Shown here: positions 1 through 7,706 of the stretch, one piece after another | How positions within the stretch are numbered: the stretch's first letter is position 1 | Layout: each line of letters opens with the position of its first letter | Source of the DNA: SFTJ01 sp051871555 | GTDB lineage: Bacteria; Bacteroidota; Bacteroidia; Bacteroidales; Muribaculaceae | Length of the DNA stretch: 39,570 bases | Direction: 5' to 3' | Assembly: GCA_051871555.1 (NCBI GenBank) | Contig: JBJECZ010000051.1 | Location: forward strand, 1 to 39,570 | Position numbers and translations under genes: made by a program | Notes under the pieces: generated by a model | Databases searched by the model: none | Seen by the model: the letters and a program-made list of their open reading frames with translations, nothing else | What the model was told of the DNA's origin: nothing

Positions 1-536
1 TCCGCTTCTTCATCCTCCAAGCACACTATCGCGGCACCGTCGACTTCTCCAACGAAGCGCTGCAAGCTGCCGAAAAGGCTTATGAACGCATGATGGACGG
101 ATGGCGCCGCTTGTCGGCTCTCAAGGCTTCAGATAGCTCGAGCGTCGACGTCAGCGACCTGCGCACACGCTGCTACGAGGCGATGAACGACGACCTCAAC
201 ACCCCTACAGTGATTGCAACGCTCTTCGATGCTTGCCGAATCATCAACTCGGCTAACGACGGCAAAGCCACTCTCTCGCAAGCCGACATCGACGAACTGA
301 AATCATTGTTCCAGACATTCCTTTTCGACGTGCTTGGCGTGGTGAGCGAAACCGAAACACAGGGCGGTGTCGACCTCAAGCCATACGAAGAAGCCATCGA
401 CCTGCTGCTGAACATCCGCAAGCAAGCCAAGGCTAATAAGGATTGGGCTACCAGCGACCTCATTCGCAACCGTATGAACGAAATCGGCTTCGACGTGAAG
501 GACACCAAGGATGGCTTTGAATGGAAGGTGAAATAA
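1..536 (+). CDS. cysS: Cysteinyl-tRNA synthetase, C-terminal part (5' end outside window)
   Basis: The reading frame is open from base 3 to a TAA at 534-536, so only the last ~177 residues are present. The first residues (RFFILQAHYRGTVDFSNEAL) match the region just after the catalytic core of class I cysteinyl-tRNA synthetases, and the helical DALR-type anticodon-binding part follows (LRTRCYEAMNDDLNTPTVIA). The end (RNRMNEIGFDVKDTKDGFEW) is the usual CysRS terminus. The enzyme charges tRNA-Cys in the cytoplasm. The HIGH and KMSKS motifs lie upstream of the window and could not be checked. A strong hairpin follows the stop. Identity is confident from the conserved C-terminal pattern. Confidence 0.93.
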   Translation, partial: RFFILQAHYRGTVDFSNEALQAAEKAYERMMDGWRRLSALKASDSSSVDVSDLRTRCYEAMNDDLNTPTVIATLFDACRIINSANDGKATLSQADIDELKSLFQTFLFDVLGVVSETETQGGVDLKPYEEAIDLLLNIRKQAKANKDWATSDLIRNRMNEIGFDVKDTKDGFEWKVK

Positions 537-563
537 ATCATTCAACCTATTAATACACACACG

Positions 564-594
564 AGCCGCTGCTATCGACAAGATAGCAGCGGCT
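564..594 (+). terminator. Hairpin after cysS
   Basis: A perfect 13-bp stem (564-576 with 582-594, left arm AGCCGCTGCTATC) with a 5-nt loop lies 28 bp after the cysS stop. The T-tract after it is weak (TTGTTGC), so it may stall or protect RNA more than terminate. Confidence 0.7.
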
Positions 595-670
595 TGTTGC
601 ATATGCCCGCAGCCGCTAAATTTGTTGTCTGTACCTCGCCTAACACCATCGTGCAATCGATGTAATAACT

Positions 671-715
671 TTATTACTAATAAACTTGTTACTAATAAAT
701 TTATTACTTATATTT
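671..715 (+). repeat. Three 15-bp tandem repeats overlapping a promoter
   Basis: Three adjacent 15-mers: TTATTACTAATAAAC (671-685), TTGTTACTAATAAAT (686-700) and TTATTACTTATATTT (701-715). A 7-bp inverted repeat overlaps the left end (GTAATAA at 662-668, TTATTAC at 671-677). The probable -33 TTG (686-688) and -7 box TATATTTGC (709-717) lie inside units 2 and 3. Confidence 0.8.
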
Positions 716-717
716 GC
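686..717 (+). promoter_or_regulatory. Promoter of the AAA ATPase gene
   Basis: A -33 TTG at 686-688 and a -7 TATATTTGC at 709-717 are spaced 20 bp apart, matching the Bacteroidetes primary sigma factor consensus. The start codon is 29 bp after the -7 box. Confidence 0.7.
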
Positions 718-745
718 ATCAGTAATCAATTGAATATAAATAGAT

Positions 746-1873
746 ATGGAGAACAAACCGTTTATATTTGGCGTTGCAACTTCGGGCGATAATTTCACCG
801 ACCGTGTGAAAGAAACCGAAAGGTTGCTAATGAATTTTCGCTATGGAGTGAATACAATATTGATTTCTCCTCGACGTTGGGGCAAAACATCTTTGGTGAA
901 AAAAGTTTGTAGTTTAGCACAATCCGATAATATTAAGGTGGTCTATGTCGATGTGTTTTCATGCCGTAGTGATAGAGATTTTTATGATACTTTTGCATCG
1001 GCGGTGCTTAAACAAACATCCTCTAAATTAGATGAATGGCTTGAGAACGCAAGGCTATTTCTTTCTCGCATTAGCCCAAAGTTTTCTTTCGGGCCCGACC
1101 CGATGACCGATTTCTCTGTCTCACTTGAAATGAATCCTAAAAGTGACGATGTTGATGAGATATTGCAGTTGCCTGAAAAGATTGCGCAAAAAAAAGGATA
1201 TAACATAGTGATTTGCATCGATGAGTTTCAGCAAATCGCAGAGTTTGTTGAGTCAAAAACATTCCAAAAAAGACTACGCACTGTTTGGCAGTTGCAGGAG
1301 CATACATCGTATTGCTTATTTGGCAGCAAAAAACATTTAATGAACGAGTTGTTTGAAAAAAAGAGTTTGCCTTTTTATAAATTTGGTGATGTTATGTATC
1401 TGCAAAAGATTAACGCTGCTGATTGGGTTAACTATATTTGCGGACGCTTTGAGGCAACTGGAAAGGTGATTGATAGAGAGTTAGCAGAGAGAATTTGCAA
1501 ATTGGTTGACAACCATTCTTCGTATGTGCAGCATTTGGCATGGTTGGTGTGGGTTCATACTGATAAGGTGGCTACACCACAAGATTTAGAAATGGCATAC
1601 GAAGATATTATCGACCAAAACACGCCGTTATTCGAGAAGCAAACAGAAAACCTTTCTACTTATCAAATGAATTTTTTGCGTGCTGTAATAGATGGAGTGC
1701 GAAGTGAGTTCACTTCGCAAATGATATTGCAGAAATACGAACTTGGTTCGTCGGCTAACGTGAGCATTATTAAGCGTGCATTGGTAAAAAAGGAATTAAT
1801 TGAAATAGAAAACCGTCAAGTTTCAATCCCCGACCCTGTGATGCAGGTGTGGCTCAGGCGAAAATTGACGTGA
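746..1873 (+). CDS. AAA-type ATP-binding protein, AT-rich
   Basis: A 375-aa P-loop ATPase of the archaeal-type AAA group that occurs in several copies in many Bacteroidetes. Residues 41-49 form the Walker A (SPRRWGKTS) and 154-161 the Walker B (IVICIDEF). The C-terminal ~90 residues look like a winged helix (EFTSQMILQKYELGSSANVS, then IKRALVKKELIEIENRQ). No membrane segment is seen. The gene is markedly AT-richer than cysS and the carbohydrate genes, which suggests transfer. The promoter contains 15-bp tandem repeats and a palindrome, so self-regulation or length variation is possible. The cellular role of this family is not established; a link to mobile elements or defence is inference only. 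Confidence 0.75.
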   Translation: MENKPFIFGVATSGDNFTDRVKETERLLMNFRYGVNTILISPRRWGKTSLVKKVCSLAQSDNIKVVYVDVFSCRSDRDFYDTFASAVLKQTSSKLDEWLENARLFLSRISPKFSFGPDPMTDFSVSLEMNPKSDDVDEILQLPEKIAQKKGYNIVICIDEFQQIAEFVESKTFQKRLRTVWQLQEHTSYCLFGSKKHLMNELFEKKSLPFYKFGDVMYLQKINAADWVNYICGRFEATGKVIDRELAERICKLVDNHSSYVQHLAWLVWVHTDKVATPQDLEMAYEDIIDQNTPLFEKQTENLSTYQMNFLRAVIDGVRSEFTSQMILQKYELGSSANVSIIKRALVKKELIEIENRQVSIPDPVMQVWLRRKLT

Positions 1874-2196
1874 AATTCGGAGTATAAGGCATTTTCGGCA
1901 GCGTAATGCAGCCAAGTCTGCTGGGTGTGCAACCGCTCCACGGTTAATATCGCTGAAAATCAGATAAATATATAATATTCCGCCTTTGTTTATAGGGGCG
2001 TATAGCAATCTCATTGATTATCAATGAGAACAATCGCTACCCACCATCAACAACCGTGGCGCAGATGCACACCCAGCAACCTGCCTCGATGCGAAGTGTA
2101 TGCCATCTTTCTTGCGTCGTCTGCGAGAGGGTTGCTTGCCGGATGTTGCAGATGATGATGGAAGTTGGTGGTAGCTGAAGGCTACGGGTGCTTGAT
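1874..2196. other. Intergenic region with dispersed-repeat fragments
   Basis: No gene is supported in these 323 bp between convergent genes. They hold two copies of an AACCGtggagCGGTT-type repeat in opposite orientation (about 1919-1946 and 2049-2079), a GGGGCGTAT motif near 1995-2003 also present at 7282-7301, and a near-perfect palindrome at 2009-2029 (TCTCATTGAT, one base, ATCAATGAGA). A short open frame on the minus strand (1823-2014) is made of repeat and is not a credible gene. Confidence 0.6.
2009..2029. repeat. 21-bp palindrome
   Basis: Arms TCTCATTGAT (2009-2018) and ATCAATGAGA (2020-2029) pair perfectly around one T. It lies between the inverted copies of the AACCG/CGGTT repeat. 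It could be part of a small repeat element or a weak bidirectional terminator. Confidence 0.6.
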
Positions 2197-3723
2197 TTAT
2201 TTGTTTTGCTCTTTTTGCAAGATGGCTTTTAAGCGCTTCACCACTTTGGGATATTTTGTGGCAAGGTTCACCTTTTCGCCGCGGTCGTTCTTGAGGTTAT
2301 ACAGTTGGTCGACCTCGCTGTTGCCCAGTTCGATGTCGGTGAGGTCGTCGTAGGCACGGCCCTTATTGGCGGGGATGTATTTCCATTCGCCGTCGCTCAC
2401 CGATATGGCGTAAGCCTTTTCGATGATGTATTTGCGGCCTTTTTTGTCCTTCCCCAAAAGGGTGGGCAGCGCGTTACGACTGTCGGGGGCAGCTCCTTCT
2501 TCGATGTTGCCGTCAATCAGGTGTGCCATCGAGGCGAAAAAGTCGATTTGCGACACCAACGCGTCCGACACACCGGGCTTCACCTTGCCATGCCATGCCA
2601 CGATGAGTGGCACGCGGGTGCCAGCCTCGAAGATGCTGTATTTGCCGCCACGGAAGTCGCCCCACGGACGGTGGTTGCCCAGCAATTCCACGGCGCGGTC
2701 GGCATAGCCGTCGTCAACCACGGGTCCGTTGTCGCTGGTGAGCATAATCAAGGTGTTTTCAGCCAGTCCGTTTTCTTCCAGAGCATCGAGTATTTTGCCC
2801 ACGGTCCAGTCGAATTGCAGCAGGGCATCGCCACGGTATCCCATACCGCTTTTGCCCACAAATCGAGGGTGAGGATAGCGCGGCACGTGCACATCGTTGG
2901 TGCCTACGTAGAGGAAGAACGGTTTGTCCTTGTGATTATTGATGAATTGCACTGCTTTGCAAGTTATGCTGTCAGCAATGTTTTCGTCCTCCCACAATGC
3001 ACGTTTGCCGCCTTTCATATAACCGATGCGCGATATGCCATTCACTATGGCTTGGTCGTGACCTTGACGGGGACTCGGTTTGAGTTTGGTGAGCATTTCG
3101 GGGTGGTCCTTGCCCAAAGGCTCGCCGGGGAACGGGGTGGTGTAGCTCACCTCGATTGGGTCGTTGGGGTCGGCGTTCACCACATGCTCGTTTTCCACCC
3201 ATACGCAAGGCACGCGGTCGCCGGTGGCAGCCATCAGATAGGAATACTCGAAGCCGATGTCCGACGGGCCGGGCGTGATGTGTCCGTTCCAATCTTGTTC
3301 GCCTGTCTTGTCAGCCAGCCCGAGGTGCCATTTGCCTATGGCGCCGGTGCTGTAGCCGCATTGCTTGAACATGTCGGCAACGGTGTATTGCTCGGGACGA
3401 ATCACCATGCCGGCGTTTCCGGCAGCGATGCCGGTGTCGTTGCGCCGCCACGAATAGTGCCCGGTGAACAGGGCGTAGCGCGACGGTGTGCTGGTGGCTG
3501 CCACCGAATGGGCATCGGTGAACATCAGTCCTTGAGCCGCAAGTCGTTCTACGTTGGGCGTGTGAATGGTTTTCTCGCCGTAGCAGCTAAGGTCGCCGTA
3601 GCCGATGTCGTCGGCAACAAGGAAAATCACGTTAGGTCGAGAGTCGTCTTTTTGCTTCGATGCCGAATTGGCTGTCAGGGCTGTTGCGCCTAAACCTAAA
3701 AATATCCATTGAAACGGTTTCAT
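2197..3723 (-). CDS. Exported sulfatase, serine-type (family S1)
   Basis: A 508-aa sulfatase with an N-terminal export signal (hydrophobic about 5-20). The metal-site motif NVIFLVADDIGYGDLS (D38, D39) opens the catalytic domain. The formylglycine signature is S78-T-P-S-R82, so the residue to be modified is serine rather than cysteine; in Bacteroides such enzymes are matured by the radical-SAM enzyme anSME. Other active-site features are GKWHLG (K131, H133), NDVH (H279) and SDNG (D331, N332). It probably removes sulfate from host or dietary glycans in the periplasm. It lies downstream of two exported GH2 enzymes on the same strand, which fits joint degradation of a sulfated galactose-containing glycan. 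The exact substrate cannot be read from sequence. The ATG at 3721-3723 gives a proper signal peptide. Confidence 0.92.
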   Translation of the reverse strand: MKPFQWIFLGLGATALTANSASKQKDDSRPNVIFLVADDIGYGDLSCYGEKTIHTPNVERLAAQGLMFTDAHSVAATSTPSRYALFTGHYSWRRNDTGIAAGNAGMVIRPEQYTVADMFKQCGYSTGAIGKWHLGLADKTGEQDWNGHITPGPSDIGFEYSYLMAATGDRVPCVWVENEHVVNADPNDPIEVSYTTPFPGEPLGKDHPEMLTKLKPSPRQGHDQAIVNGISRIGYMKGGKRALWEDENIADSITCKAVQFINNHKDKPFFLYVGTNDVHVPRYPHPRFVGKSGMGYRGDALLQFDWTVGKILDALEENGLAENTLIMLTSDNGPVVDDGYADRAVELLGNHRPWGDFRGGKYSIFEAGTRVPLIVAWHGKVKPGVSDALVSQIDFFASMAHLIDGNIEEGAAPDSRNALPTLLGKDKKGRKYIIEKAYAISVSDGEWKYIPANKGRAYDDLTDIELGNSEVDQLYNLKNDRGEKVNLATKYPKVVKRLKAILQKEQNK

Positions 3724-3772
3724 ATAAGGCGGAGTGTTATGTGCTTATGAATTTATGGTTTGGTAAGGTGAA

Positions 3773-3812
3773 AAAAACGGTGTCCGCAGGCGTGAGACGG
3801 CGCTGCGGACAC
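3773..3812 (-). terminator. Terminator after the LacZ-like GH2 gene
   Basis: A perfect 10-bp stem (GTGTCCGCAG at 3780-3789 with CTGCGGACAC at 3803-3812) is followed on the minus strand by seven T residues. It sits 17 bp after the GH2 stop and before the sulfatase, so sulfatase transcription is either partly attenuated here or has its own start. Confidence 0.85.
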
Positions 3813-3828
3813 TATTTTAGGGAATTAA

Positions 3829-6800
3829 TTACATTGGCATGATGGTGAACGAGAAGGTGTGCTGCTGTCCTGCAGGGATGAGATACTTCTGTTCGGGACG
3901 AGCACCCCAGCTGTCGTAGCCACCTACGCCGGCATGCTTGGCATCGATGCACACTTCAACGAATGGGCGTGGTGCGATGTCGTTGATGTGGGTTTGACGG
4001 CGCATGCGTTGCTTTTGTGCGGCGTCGTTGTGCGAGGCAATCTCTTCGGGCGAGAAGTTGCTCCACTGACGCGGACGGTTGGTGTTGTTTTCGCAGTCGT
4101 AGTCTTCAACCGAGTTGCGCAGAGCGTTGAACTCGAATGGAGTGCTGCTCATCACTTTCAGTCCGCCCGACTTGGCACCGCCCACGGCGAGCCAGCGTGT
4201 GTCGGTGTGGTGTCCACATTCCTGTGGGCGAACGTAGTCGTACTTCATGTCGTCGGCAAGAGCCGAATAGATGCCCAAGATGGTGCCGTTGTTGCGGTCG
4301 GCGTAGTTCTCCTCAGGACCGCGACCATAATACTGCACATGGTTGAGCGAAGTCGGAACGCGGAATCGCAAGCCAATGCGGGGCACGTTTGCTTTGGCAG
4401 CATCGCCCTCGGTTACGGCAGCAAAATCGCCGTCGACGGTGATTGCGCCCGATGGCATGATGGTGTATTTCACTGTCATGATGTTTTTGGTGGGCAGTGC
4501 GTATTTCACTTCAACCACGGCGTTTTTGTCTTGCATCGAAGCCGAAGCCTCAGCCACCTTGAAGTTGGCGCTTGCTTCTTTCCACACTTGCAGGCGGTAT
4601 GGCATTTGGTTGCCATAGTCGTTGTCGGTTGGGCCGCGCCAGAAGTTTGGTTGCAGACCAAAGCCTTCGTAGAAGTATTCTTTGCCAGCCACCTTATATG
4701 ATGTAACCATGCCTTTGGCTTTGTCGAAGACGAACGAAACGCGGCTCGACTTCACCACCACTTGGTTGCCTTGGTTGTCGACGGCAAGAGCCGGACCGGC
4801 AGCCTTAACGGCAGGCACAGCAGCCGGAGGTGTTACGGCAAATTGGTCGTGAGCAGCTTCATGACCTGCCGGCACAAGCGCTGTGGCATTGTTGGTGGTT
4901 GCGCTGAAGCTGATAAGATATTCTTTGCCGGGCTTCGTGGCTTTCAGAGGAACGGTGATTTCAGCCTCGCTTTGCGGAGCAATGTTCATCACGCGCTTGC
5001 CGCTGCTCACCACCTTGCCGTCTTCAAGCAGCTTCCAGTTGATGGTGTAGCCTTCAAGTGAGGTGAAGTAGAAGCGGTTTTTCACTTTGAAAATGCCCTT
5101 GGCAGCGTCGACAGCCTCGAATGCAATGTCGCTGTAGGCATATTTCACTTCAGCCATAGCAGGGTGAGGGTCGCGGTCGGGGTTCACGATGCCGTTGCAC
5201 AGGAAGTTGGCATCCGACGGGCGATTCTTGCCGTAGTCGCCGCCGTAGGTGAAATAGTGCACACCGTTTTCGTCCACGGCGTCGAAGCCTTGGTCAACCC
5301 AGTCCCAGATGAAACCGCCTTGCAGATTGGTATAGGCATATATTTCGCGCCATTGGTCCCAAAGGCTGCCGGTGGAGTTGCCCATTGCGTGGGCGTATTC
5401 CGACGGGCATACAGGGCGGTCGCTGCCTTTTTCGCCCATTTGGTGGAACCAACTTGCGCCTGGATATTGCGGCACAATCATGTCGGTGTTCCACTCCATT
5501 TCGGCGCGCTCGTAGCATACCGGGCGGTTCATGAAGGTCTTTTCGTATTTCTTGAGAAGTAGGTAGCACTCATAGAAGTTATATCCGTTGCCAGCCTCGT
5601 TGCCCAGCGACCAGATGGTGACGCAAGGGTGATTCTTGTCGCGCATGAACATGTCGTTCACGCGTTCGAGGTGCTGCTGCAGCCAGTCGGGGTTGTTGCC
5701 CAGGGTTTGCCCCTTGGCGAGGTTGTAATACATGCCATGGCTTTCGATGTTAGCCTCGTCGTATACGTAAAGGCCGTATTCGTCGCAGAGTTCGTAGAAA
5801 CGGCGGTCCTGCGGATAGTGGCACAAGCGCACTGCGTTGATGTTGTGGCGCTTCATCAACTCAAAGTCGCGGCGCATGAGTTCTTCGGGCACATAGTGTC
5901 CGGTGGCAGGGTTATGCTCGTGGATGTTCACGCCTTTGAGCTTGATGGGCTGACCGTTGATGAGCAGCGCATTGATTGGACGTCCGTTTGGCGAACATTC
6001 GTCGAGGGTCTTTATTTCGATTCGGCGGAAGCCCACGTTTTGCGGCACAAATTCCACCGCCTTGCCTTCGCGGCTGACGCTCATCACCAGTTTGTAGAGG
6101 TTCGGAGCCTCGCTCGACCAGGTTTTCACCTCAGGCAGGTTGGCGTCGAAGTGTGCTGTGGCTTTCGCGCCGGCACCCACAGTGAGGGCAGCGTCGCCAC
6201 TGCGCACCACACGTCCGGCAGCGTCGAGCAGCTGATAAGCCACGCCCACCTTCTGCGCCTTAGCCTCGGAGTTCTTCACGTCGATGGCAAGGTTGAAGAT
6301 GCCGTTGGTGTAGGTGTCGTCGAGGGTGGAAATCACGCGATAGTCGGCGATGCTCACCTTAGGCTGCGAGTAGACGTACACGTCGCGCTCGATGCCGCTG
6401 ATGCGCCAAAAGTCCTGACATTCGAGGTACGACCCCACGCTGTAGCGATGTATCTTTATGGCGATGCTGTTTTCGCCGGCTGTCACATACGGGTTGATGA
6501 GGAACTCGGCATCCACCTTCGAGTCGCTGCTGTAGCCCACTTCCTTGCCATTGACATAGACGTAAACGCCCGACTTGGCACCTGCAAGATGCAGATATAT
6601 GTCGCGGCTGAGCCACTCCTGCGGGATGTTCACCGTGCGGCGGTACACGCCCACCGGGTTTTCCTCGGGCATGCGCGGCGGCTGCGGGTTCACCGTTGCA
6701 AAATCAAACTTGTGGTTGGTGTAGATGGCGTCGCCAAAGCCCTGCAATTCCCAGTTGCCCGGCACCTTGATGTCGCGCCACGAACTGGTGTTCACGTTGC

Positions 6801-7065
6801 TGTCGGTGAGTCCGGCAGGCAGGTCTTTTTCGTAACCTACATAATAGAATTTCCATACGCCGTTGAGCAGTTGATAATATTCGCTGTCGGCATATTTCCC
6901 GCTAATAGCACCATCGCGAGTGCCGAAGGTCATGAACGACGAGCGCACTGCTTCGCGGTTCACCGACGTCACGTTGAGGTCGTGGTGATAAGGCTTGGTT
7001 TGTGCCATAAGCACATTGCCAAACAGGGCAAGCGCCGCGGTAGCACATAGAGCTTTTAGTTTCAT
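3829..7065 (-). CDS. Exported beta-galactosidase, GH2 (LacZ-type, long form)
   Basis: A 1078-aa GH2 enzyme with a signal peptide (about 1-21, cleavage near LMAQ). Domain order: jelly-roll sugar-binding domain (about 57-235), Ig-like domain (about 237-350), TIM barrel (about 352-650), a second Ig-like part and a C-terminal Bgal_small domain (about 775-1075). Catalytic residues are visible: acid/base E490 in SLGNEAGN and nucleophile E556 in CPSEYAHAMGNS. LacZ-type motifs KGVNIHEHNP and DWVDQGF are intact. It should release terminal beta-galactose in the periplasm. Length and domain set equal those of classic LacZ enzymes. It lies between another GH2 and a sulfatase on the same strand. No clear promoter was found immediately upstream. 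Confidence 0.95.
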   Translation of the reverse strand: MKLKALCATAALALFGNVLMAQTKPYHHDLNVTSVNREAVRSSFMTFGTRDGAISGKYADSEYYQLLNGVWKFYYVGYEKDLPAGLTDSNVNTSSWRDIKVPGNWELQGFGDAIYTNHKFDFATVNPQPPRMPEENPVGVYRRTVNIPQEWLSRDIYLHLAGAKSGVYVYVNGKEVGYSSDSKVDAEFLINPYVTAGENSIAIKIHRYSVGSYLECQDFWRISGIERDVYVYSQPKVSIADYRVISTLDDTYTNGIFNLAIDVKNSEAKAQKVGVAYQLLDAAGRVVRSGDAALTVGAGAKATAHFDANLPEVKTWSSEAPNLYKLVMSVSREGKAVEFVPQNVGFRRIEIKTLDECSPNGRPINALLINGQPIKLKGVNIHEHNPATGHYVPEELMRRDFELMKRHNINAVRLCHYPQDRRFYELCDEYGLYVYDEANIESHGMYYNLAKGQTLGNNPDWLQQHLERVNDMFMRDKNHPCVTIWSLGNEAGNGYNFYECYLLLKKYEKTFMNRPVCYERAEMEWNTDMIVPQYPGASWFHQMGEKGSDRPVCPSEYAHAMGNSTGSLWDQWREIYAYTNLQGGFIWDWVDQGFDAVDENGVHYFTYGGDYGKNRPSDANFLCNGIVNPDRDPHPAMAEVKYAYSDIAFEAVDAAKGIFKVKNRFYFTSLEGYTINWKLLEDGKVVSSGKRVMNIAPQSEAEITVPLKATKPGKEYLISFSATTNNATALVPAGHEAAHDQFAVTPPAAVPAVKAAGPALAVDNQGNQVVVKSSRVSFVFDKAKGMVTSYKVAGKEYFYEGFGLQPNFWRGPTDNDYGNQMPYRLQVWKEASANFKVAEASASMQDKNAVVEVKYALPTKNIMTVKYTIMPSGAITVDGDFAAVTEGDAAKANVPRIGLRFRVPTSLNHVQYYGRGPEENYADRNNGTILGIYSALADDMKYDYVRPQECGHHTDTRWLAVGGAKSGGLKVMSSTPFEFNALRNSVEDYDCENNTNRPRQWSNFSPEEIASHNDAAQKQRMRRQTHINDIAPRPFVEVCIDAKHAGVGGYDSWGARPEQKYLIPAGQQHTFSFTIMPM

Positions 7066-7281
7066 ATATAGTTAGTCTTAAAAAGGTTAGTATATTCTTT
7101 GTCTTTCGTGAAATGCCGCTTTAAGGCAATTATGATACAATATTACGGAAAATCTGCCGATTATCCAAATCCGCACACAAAAAACGCAGAAGCCTCTCGC
7201 CGAAAGAGGTAATGTAAGTGAGTATCGCATACGCCCGGCGACCGCGGCGAGACCCAACGAATACCGAGATTGATGTTTTTA

Positions 7282-7301
7282 GGGCGTATTGCCATACGCC
7301 C
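7282..7301. repeat. GGGCGTAT hairpin element
   Basis: Perfect inverted repeat, GGGCGTAT (7282-7289) and ATACGCCC (7294-7301), with loop TGCC. A half copy (GGGGCGTATAGC) lies near 1995-2006. Confidence 0.65.
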
Positions 7302-7348
7302 CCCTACAAGCAAGACGAAATTCTAGGTATAACTATCTGACTACCATC

Positions 7349-7480
7349 GATATTAACCGCGTGAGCGGTTACAACTTTAATAACGACCTCATGTTGACGG
7401 CGAGCGAAGCGGAGCCGGCTACATGGGGAAAGCCGATGAAACCCATAGCCATCAACCGTGGAGCGGTTGCAGATTCAGCA
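7349..7480 (+). repeat. Two copies of the AACCG/CGGTT dispersed repeat
   Basis: ATTAACCGCGTGAGCGGTTA at about 7352-7371 and CATCAACCGTGGAGCGGTTG at about 7450-7469 share a small hairpin core. The minus strand around 1918-1950 carries the same element (GATATTAACCGTGGAGCGGT), followed by a similar CAGCAGAC tail. Confidence 0.65.
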
Positions 7481-7531
7481 GACAAAGGTAATTCGCATCC
7501 TGTACGCTGGTTTCGGGGTGGTGGTTGTGGT

Positions 7532-7559
7532 CCGTGGGTGAGCGAAGCGTAACCCACGG
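7532..7559. repeat. CCGTGGGT hairpin with GAGCGAAGCG loop
   Basis: Arms CCGTGGGT and ACCCACGG pair perfectly over 8 bp. The loop core GAGCGAAGCG recurs at about 7400-7410 in a sister element with arms of different sequence. Confidence 0.6.
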
Positions 7560-7706
7560 CTAAGTGCCTCGCCTCAGTAGGCTCGGCTTCACGTCCTCGA
7601 CGGACGTTCTTTGTGGGTGGTGCGACTTCTCCAAGCTATCGCAGCACTCGCTACCGCTGACACCTCATAATCAAGGTGATTGATTCATCGTGCCTGTGGA
7701 ACGGGG

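Larger units (their letters stand above)
7066..7706. other. 641-bp intergenic region built of dispersed repeats
   Basis: No gene is supported. The region holds a perfect 8-bp hairpin GGGCGTAT/ATACGCCC (7282-7301), two AACCG...CGGTT elements (about 7349-7375 and 7446-7480), and two elements with the core GAGCGAAGCG (about 7397-7417 and 7530-7560). The last is a perfect stem, CCGTGGGT (7532-7539) with ACCCACGG (7552-7559). An open frame at 7289-7552 arises from these repeats. Parts recur in 1874-2196. Confidence 0.65.

Noticed and set aside
537..745. Search for tRNA or other stable RNA genes in this and the other gaps
   Set aside because: No cloverleaf, GTTCRANNC-like T-loop or rRNA segment was recognised in any intergenic region by eye.
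2305..3693. Long open frame antisense to the sulfatase gene
   Set aside because: It mirrors the codon bias of the real gene, has no family motifs or signal, and the sulfatase on the other strand has all its catalytic motifs.
5629..7050. Long open frame antisense to the LacZ-like GH2
   Set aside because: A shadow of the GH2 coding frame; its His/Val-rich translation is typical of antisense to GC-rich genes.
7289..7552. 87-aa open frame in the intergenic region
   Set aside because: It is composed of dispersed repeats; similar peptides appear from the same repeat on the minus strand at 1823-2014.
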